This document shows, piece after piece, positions 60,798 through 64,000 of a DNA stretch of 64,000 nucleotides. This DNA comes from Kocuria coralli (GTDB taxonomy: Bacteria > Actinomycetota > Actinomycetes > Actinomycetales > Micrococcaceae). Position numbers and translations under genes: made by a program. Numbering within the stretch: position 1 is the first letter of the stretch; each line of letters starts with the position of its first letter. Where the stretch lies: the NCBI RefSeq assembly GCF_008831305.1, contig NZ_ML708621.1:62001-126000 (forward strand), in the 5' to 3' direction. The notes beneath the pieces were generated by a model. The model was given only the letters and a program-made list of their open reading frames with translations, had not been told where the DNA came from and did not search any database.

Positions 60798-61981
60798 GCC
60801 GCATCGATGAGCTCGTTCAGGAGCTGTGCCCGGACGGGGTCGAATTCGTCACACTCGAGTCTGTAGCCAAGACCGTCCCGGGCCTTACGGGGAAAACCAA
60901 GGCAGACTTTTCTGACGGTAATGCTCGCTACGTCACGTACAAGAATGCGTTCTCCAACTTGGCAGTGGATGATGCCGCGACGGACTTCGTCAAGGTCGAG
61001 CAAGGTGAACGTCAGAACTTGCTGCGGCTCGGCGATGTGGTGATTACGGGGTCATCTGAGAACGTGGATGAAGTGGGTATGTCATCGGTCGTCACTCGCG
61101 AGCCATTGGAGCCGCTGTATCTCAATAGCTTCTGCTTCGCCCTGCGCTTCGAGCGCCCAGCACTCTTGCCGGAGTTCAGTAAGCATCTCTTCCGTGGTGA
61201 AGCAACTCGCAAGCAGATCCGTAAGGCTGCGAGCGGCGTCACGAGGATCAACGTCTCGAAGCCTCGTTTCATGAAGATCCGAATCCCCGTTCCGCCTCTC
61301 GAGGTGCAGCGCGAGATCGTGCGAGTATTGGATAAGTTCACTCAGCTGGAAGCGGAGCTGGAAGCGGAGCTGGAAGCCCGGCGCGCCCAGTACGATCACT
61401 ATCGGCGAAAGCTGCTGGACAGTGGTGACGCCGAGAGCGGCCGTATGCTTCCGCTGGGCGAGATCTTCGAGATGCGCGCTGGTACGCACATCAAGGCGGC
61501 AGAGATATCTGATGAGCCGACCGAAGACAAGCCATATCCTTGCTACGGCGGGAACGGCCTGCGTGGCTATGTGAGTTCATATAACTACGACGGGAGCGTC
61601 ATCTTCGTTGGCCGCCAAGGCGCGCTTTGCGGCAACGTGCACCGTGCTGACGGAAAGATCTATGCAACTGAGCATGCGGTGGTCGTGACCCCGAAAGTGC
61701 CGGTCGACATGTCTTGGGCGTTCCACAAACTCACTGAGATGGACCTCAACCAGTACAAGACAAAGTCTGCGCAGCCAGGGCTCGCGGTTGGACGTGTCAA
61801 ACAAGTCGAAGCTCAGTACGTTCCAGTCGACGACCAGCGTCGTGATGGAGAGGTGCTCGACAAGCTCGACGGTCTCGTCAACGACATCAGCATCGGCCTC
61901 CCTGCTGAGCTCACCGCGCGCCGCAAGCAGTACGAGCATTACCGGGACCGCTTGCTGACGTTCAAAGAGGCCGCGGGATGA
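60794..61981 (+). CDS. hsdS: type I restriction specificity subunit
   Basis: A 395-residue protein with two target-recognition domains (about 15-165 and 215-360) and two conserved helical regions: LEVQREIVRVLDKF..YDHYRRKLL in the middle and RKQYEHYRDRLLTF at the end, the type IC (EcoR124I-like) form. The central helix carries a 12-bp tandem repeat (Leu-Glu-Ala-Glu). The two domains differ, so the site is bipartite and asymmetric. It overlaps mrr and hsdR by 4 bp each. Confidence 0.95.
   Translation: MSRIDELVQELCPDGVEFVTLESVAKTVPGLTGKTKADFSDGNARYVTYKNAFSNLAVDDAATDFVKVEQGERQNLLRLGDVVITGSSENVDEVGMSSVVTREPLEPLYLNSFCFALRFERPALLPEFSKHLFRGEATRKQIRKAASGVTRINVSKPRFMKIRIPVPPLEVQREIVRVLDKFTQLEAELEAELEARRAQYDHYRRKLLDSGDAESGRMLPLGEIFEMRAGTHIKAAEISDEPTEDKPYPCYGGNGLRGYVSSYNYDGSVIFVGRQGALCGNVHRADGKIYATEHAVVVTPKVPVDMSWAFHKLTEMDLNQYKTKSAQPGLAVGRVKQVEAQYVPVDDQRRDGEVLDKLDGLVNDISIGLPAELTARRKQYEHYRDRLLTFKEAAG
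61346..61381 (+). repeat. 12-bp tandem repeat in hsdS spacer helix
   Basis: Two perfect copies of CTGGAAGCGGAG (61346-61357, 61358-61369) and a third copy degenerate in its last four bases. It encodes LEAE-LEAE-LEAR in the helix that sets the distance between the two recognition domains. In EcoR124I the equivalent TAEL repeats change in number and alter the spacer of the DNA site. Confidence 0.85.
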
Positions 61982-64000
61982 GTGACGCACAGGCGCGCAA
62001 GTACGGTCCGATCGCGATCTCCAGCGAGAGCACGGTTGTTGCCGAATACATCGCCGAGCCGGCCAAGGCAGACGCCTACCAGTCGGAGTCGGCGCTTGAG
62101 GGCGAGATGATTCGTCTACTGGAAACGCAGGCGTACGAGTACCTCCCGATCACCTCCGAGGCCGAGCTTGTCGCGAACCTCCGGGCGCAACTCGCAAAGG
62201 TCAACAAGATGACCTTCTCGGATGCCGAGTGGGAGCAGTTCTTCACGACGAAGATCGCAGGTGCCAACGACGGCATCATCGAGAAGACGGTACGTGTGCA
62301 GGAGGATCACGTCCAGATCCTCAAGCGCGACGATGGGACGACGAAGAACATCTCGCTGATCGACAAGACGAACATCCACAACAATCAGCTGCAGGTCATC
62401 AACCAGTATGAGAGCGAGCGCGGCGAGGGGGACGCTGGCAAGGACGGTGCGAGGTATGCGAACCGCTACGACGTGACCGTGCTCGTCAACGGACTGCCGA
62501 TGGTGCACATCGAACTGAAGCGTCGCGGCGTGGACATCCGCGAGGCTTTCAACCAGATCAACCGGTACCAGCGTGACAGCTTCTGGGCCGGCTCGGGACT
62601 GTTCGAATACGTGCAGCTGTTCGTGATCAGCAACGGCACGCTCACGAAGTACTACTCCAACAGCACTCGCAACAGGCACCTGGCCGAGCAGAAGAAGACT
62701 GGCAGTACCAGCAAGGGCAGGAAGACGAGTAACTCGTTCGAGTTCACCAGCTGGTGGGCCGACGCGAACAACCAGCCGATCACCGAGCTGACGGCGTTCG
62801 TGAAGACCTTCTTCGCGAAGCACTCGCTGTTGAACATCCTGACGAAGTACTGCGTGCTCACCGCGGATCGGGACTTGCTGGTGATGCGGCCTTACCAGAT
62901 CGTCGCCACCGAGCGGATCCTGCAGAAGATCCAGATCTCGACGAACTACAAGACGCTCGGCACGCTCGATGCCGGAGGATACGTCTGGCACACCACCGGT
63001 TCGGGCAAGACGCTCACTTCGTTCAAGGCAGCGCAGCTCGCATCGAAGATGCCGAGTGTGGGCAAGGTGCTGTTCGTCGTGGACCGCAAGGACCTCGACT
63101 ATCAGACGATGCGGGAGTACGACCGGTTCGAGAAAGGTGCGGCGAACTCAAACGCGTCGACGGCGATCCTGAAGAAGCAGCTCGAGGACCCCGGTGCCCG
63201 GATCATCATCACGACGATCCAGAAGTTGTCGACGTTCATCAAGGCGAACAAGGGTCACGAAGTCTTCTCGGGTCACGCGGTGATCATCTTCGATGAGTGC
63301 CACCGGTCGCAGTTCGGTGACATGCACACAGACATCACCCGTGCGTTCAAGAAGTACAACCTGTTCGGGTTCACTGGCACGCCGATCTTCGCCGCGAACG
63401 CCGGCAGCGGTGGCAACCCACAGTTGCGCACGACTGAGCAGGCGTTCGGCGACAAGCTGCACACCTATACGATCGTCGACGCCATTACCGACAAGAACGT
63501 GCTGCCGTTCCGGATCGACTACATCAACACCATCAAGGTCGGGAACCCCGACGACTCGCAGGTGTCGGCGATCGACCGTGAGCGAGCTCTCCTGGATGTG
63601 CGTCGGATCCGGGACGTCGTGGCATACACCCTGGAGCACTTCGATAAGAAGACGAAGCGCTCTTCGAGCTACGAGCACGGCGTCGTGACGAACGTCGCCG
63701 ACTCGGTGCGGGGCCGGCGTCAGGCGGAGGCAATCAAGGAGCGGAAGCGAGTCCGCGGATTCAACGCGCTGTTCGCAACCGCGTCGATCGATGCCGCACG
63801 CCGTTACTACAACCAGTTCCAACTACAGATGGAGGAGCTGACACCGGACAAGCGTCTGAAGGTCGGGCTGATCTTCAGTTACGGAGCGAACGAGGCCGAG
63901 GCTGACGGCATCCTCGATGATGAAGCATTCGACACTGATGCGCTTGATCTTGACTCGCGCTCGTTCTTGGAAGACGCGATCCAGGACTACAACGACATGT
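61978..64000 (+). CDS. hsdR: type I restriction endonuclease subunit (3' end beyond window)
   Basis: The first 674 residues of the motor/nuclease subunit. PD-(D/E)XK nuclease near residues 160-190 (RYDVTVLVNGLPMVHIELKRRG), then SF2 helicase: Walker A HTTGSGKT near 338, DECH in IIFDECHRSQFG near 438 and motif III GFTGTPIF. It translocates DNA and cuts at random remote positions. ATG overlaps the hsdS stop (ATGA). Type I R subunits are usually about 1,000 residues, so a third is missing. Confidence 0.95.
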   Translation, partial: MSDAQARKYGPIAISSESTVVAEYIAEPAKADAYQSESALEGEMIRLLETQAYEYLPITSEAELVANLRAQLAKVNKMTFSDAEWEQFFTTKIAGANDGIIEKTVRVQEDHVQILKRDDGTTKNISLIDKTNIHNNQLQVINQYESERGEGDAGKDGARYANRYDVTVLVNGLPMVHIELKRRGVDIREAFNQINRYQRDSFWAGSGLFEYVQLFVISNGTLTKYYSNSTRNRHLAEQKKTGSTSKGRKTSNSFEFTSWWADANNQPITELTAFVKTFFAKHSLLNILTKYCVLTADRDLLVMRPYQIVATERILQKIQISTNYKTLGTLDAGGYVWHTTGSGKTLTSFKAAQLASKMPSVGKVLFVVDRKDLDYQTMREYDRFEKGAANSNASTAILKKQLEDPGARIIITTIQKLSTFIKANKGHEVFSGHAVIIFDECHRSQFGDMHTDITRAFKKYNLFGFTGTPIFAANAGSGGNPQLRTTEQAFGDKLHTYTIVDAITDKNVLPFRIDYINTIKVGNPDDSQVSAIDRERALLDVRRIRDVVAYTLEHFDKKTKRSSSYEHGVVTNVADSVRGRRQAEAIKERKRVRGFNALFATASIDAARRYYNQFQLQMEELTPDKRLKVGLIFSYGANEAEADGILDDEAFDTDALDLDSRSFLEDAIQDYNDM

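Noticed and set aside
61346-61381. CRISPR or minisatellite interpretation of the repeat
   Set aside because: Only 2.7 copies, in frame in hsdS and at the known spacer-helix position. No CRISPR array was seen anywhere in the window.

Overview
The window reads as a chromosomal segment of a high-GC Gram-positive bacterium (Actinobacteria, probably order Micrococcales). The signs are uniformly high third-position GC, many genes starting directly on their transcript (a TANNNT -10 box six to eight bases before the start codon, no Shine-Dalgarno), a DinB-like gene of the mycothiol-linked TIGR03086 family, an LppP/LprE-type lipoprotein, an MmyB-type regulator and the housekeeping genes xseA/xseB, ispH, rmuC and ychF. 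The order assignment is inference.

Layout. 1-8.2 kb: a ureide/hydantoin-type catabolic cluster. A minus-strand series runs cyclodeaminase-like protein, LysR regulator, MFS permease, M20 N-carbamoyl/allantoate-type amidohydrolase and amidase (cut by the window start). Divergent from it are an NCS1 nucleobase/hydantoin permease and a hydantoin/allantoin racemase-like protein. 8.2-24.3 kb: small regulator-plus-target modules: aldo/keto reductase; MarR with an MFS exporter that appears to start on ACG; a mini PEP-utilising phosphotransferase with two divergent regulators; phosphatase, GNAT, methyltransferase, cupin and a SufR-like Cys-containing regulator; ArsR with an SRPBCC protein; a TIGR03086-GNAT fusion; TetR with a hexapeptide acetyltransferase; a DHFR-like protein; a truncated RidA gene; a PRISE-type SDR with an MmyB-type regulator.

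24.3-36.3 kb: tRNA-Ala(CGC) with its terminator, next to a 29-bp direct repeat that brackets one membrane-protein gene. Then an HTH-less LysR-like protein, MscS, DedA, CorA, Nudix, an orphan osmoprotectant-binding lipoprotein, an AlaA-type aminotransferase, a DHA2-type MFS exporter with TetR and operator, and a LysR. 36.5-40.8 kb: PrpF-TctC-TctA/TctB, a compact tricarboxylate/aconitate-type uptake operon. 40.8-52.7 kb: core genes xseB, xseA, a membrane protein, ispH, rmuC, a four-gene ABC transporter/two-component operon, an LppP-like lipoprotein, a HAD protein and ychF.

52.75-64 kb: a defence-type accessory island. It holds a cytosolic Hanks-type kinase with an unassigned N-terminal domain, an ISL3 transposase remnant, an OLD-family ATPase/Toprim nuclease without a GajB partner, a zinc-cluster protein fused to a DUF4096 transposase DNA-binding domain, a divergent controller-like XRE protein over a nested palindromic operator, a 3' remnant of a SpoU/TrmH methyltransferase gene, and a tightly coupled operon hsdM-mrr-hsdS-hsdR (hsdR runs off the window). 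In that operon an Mrr-type endonuclease sits inside a type I restriction system, and HsdS carries EcoR124I-like 12-bp spacer repeats. This island is the best candidate for a little-described system.
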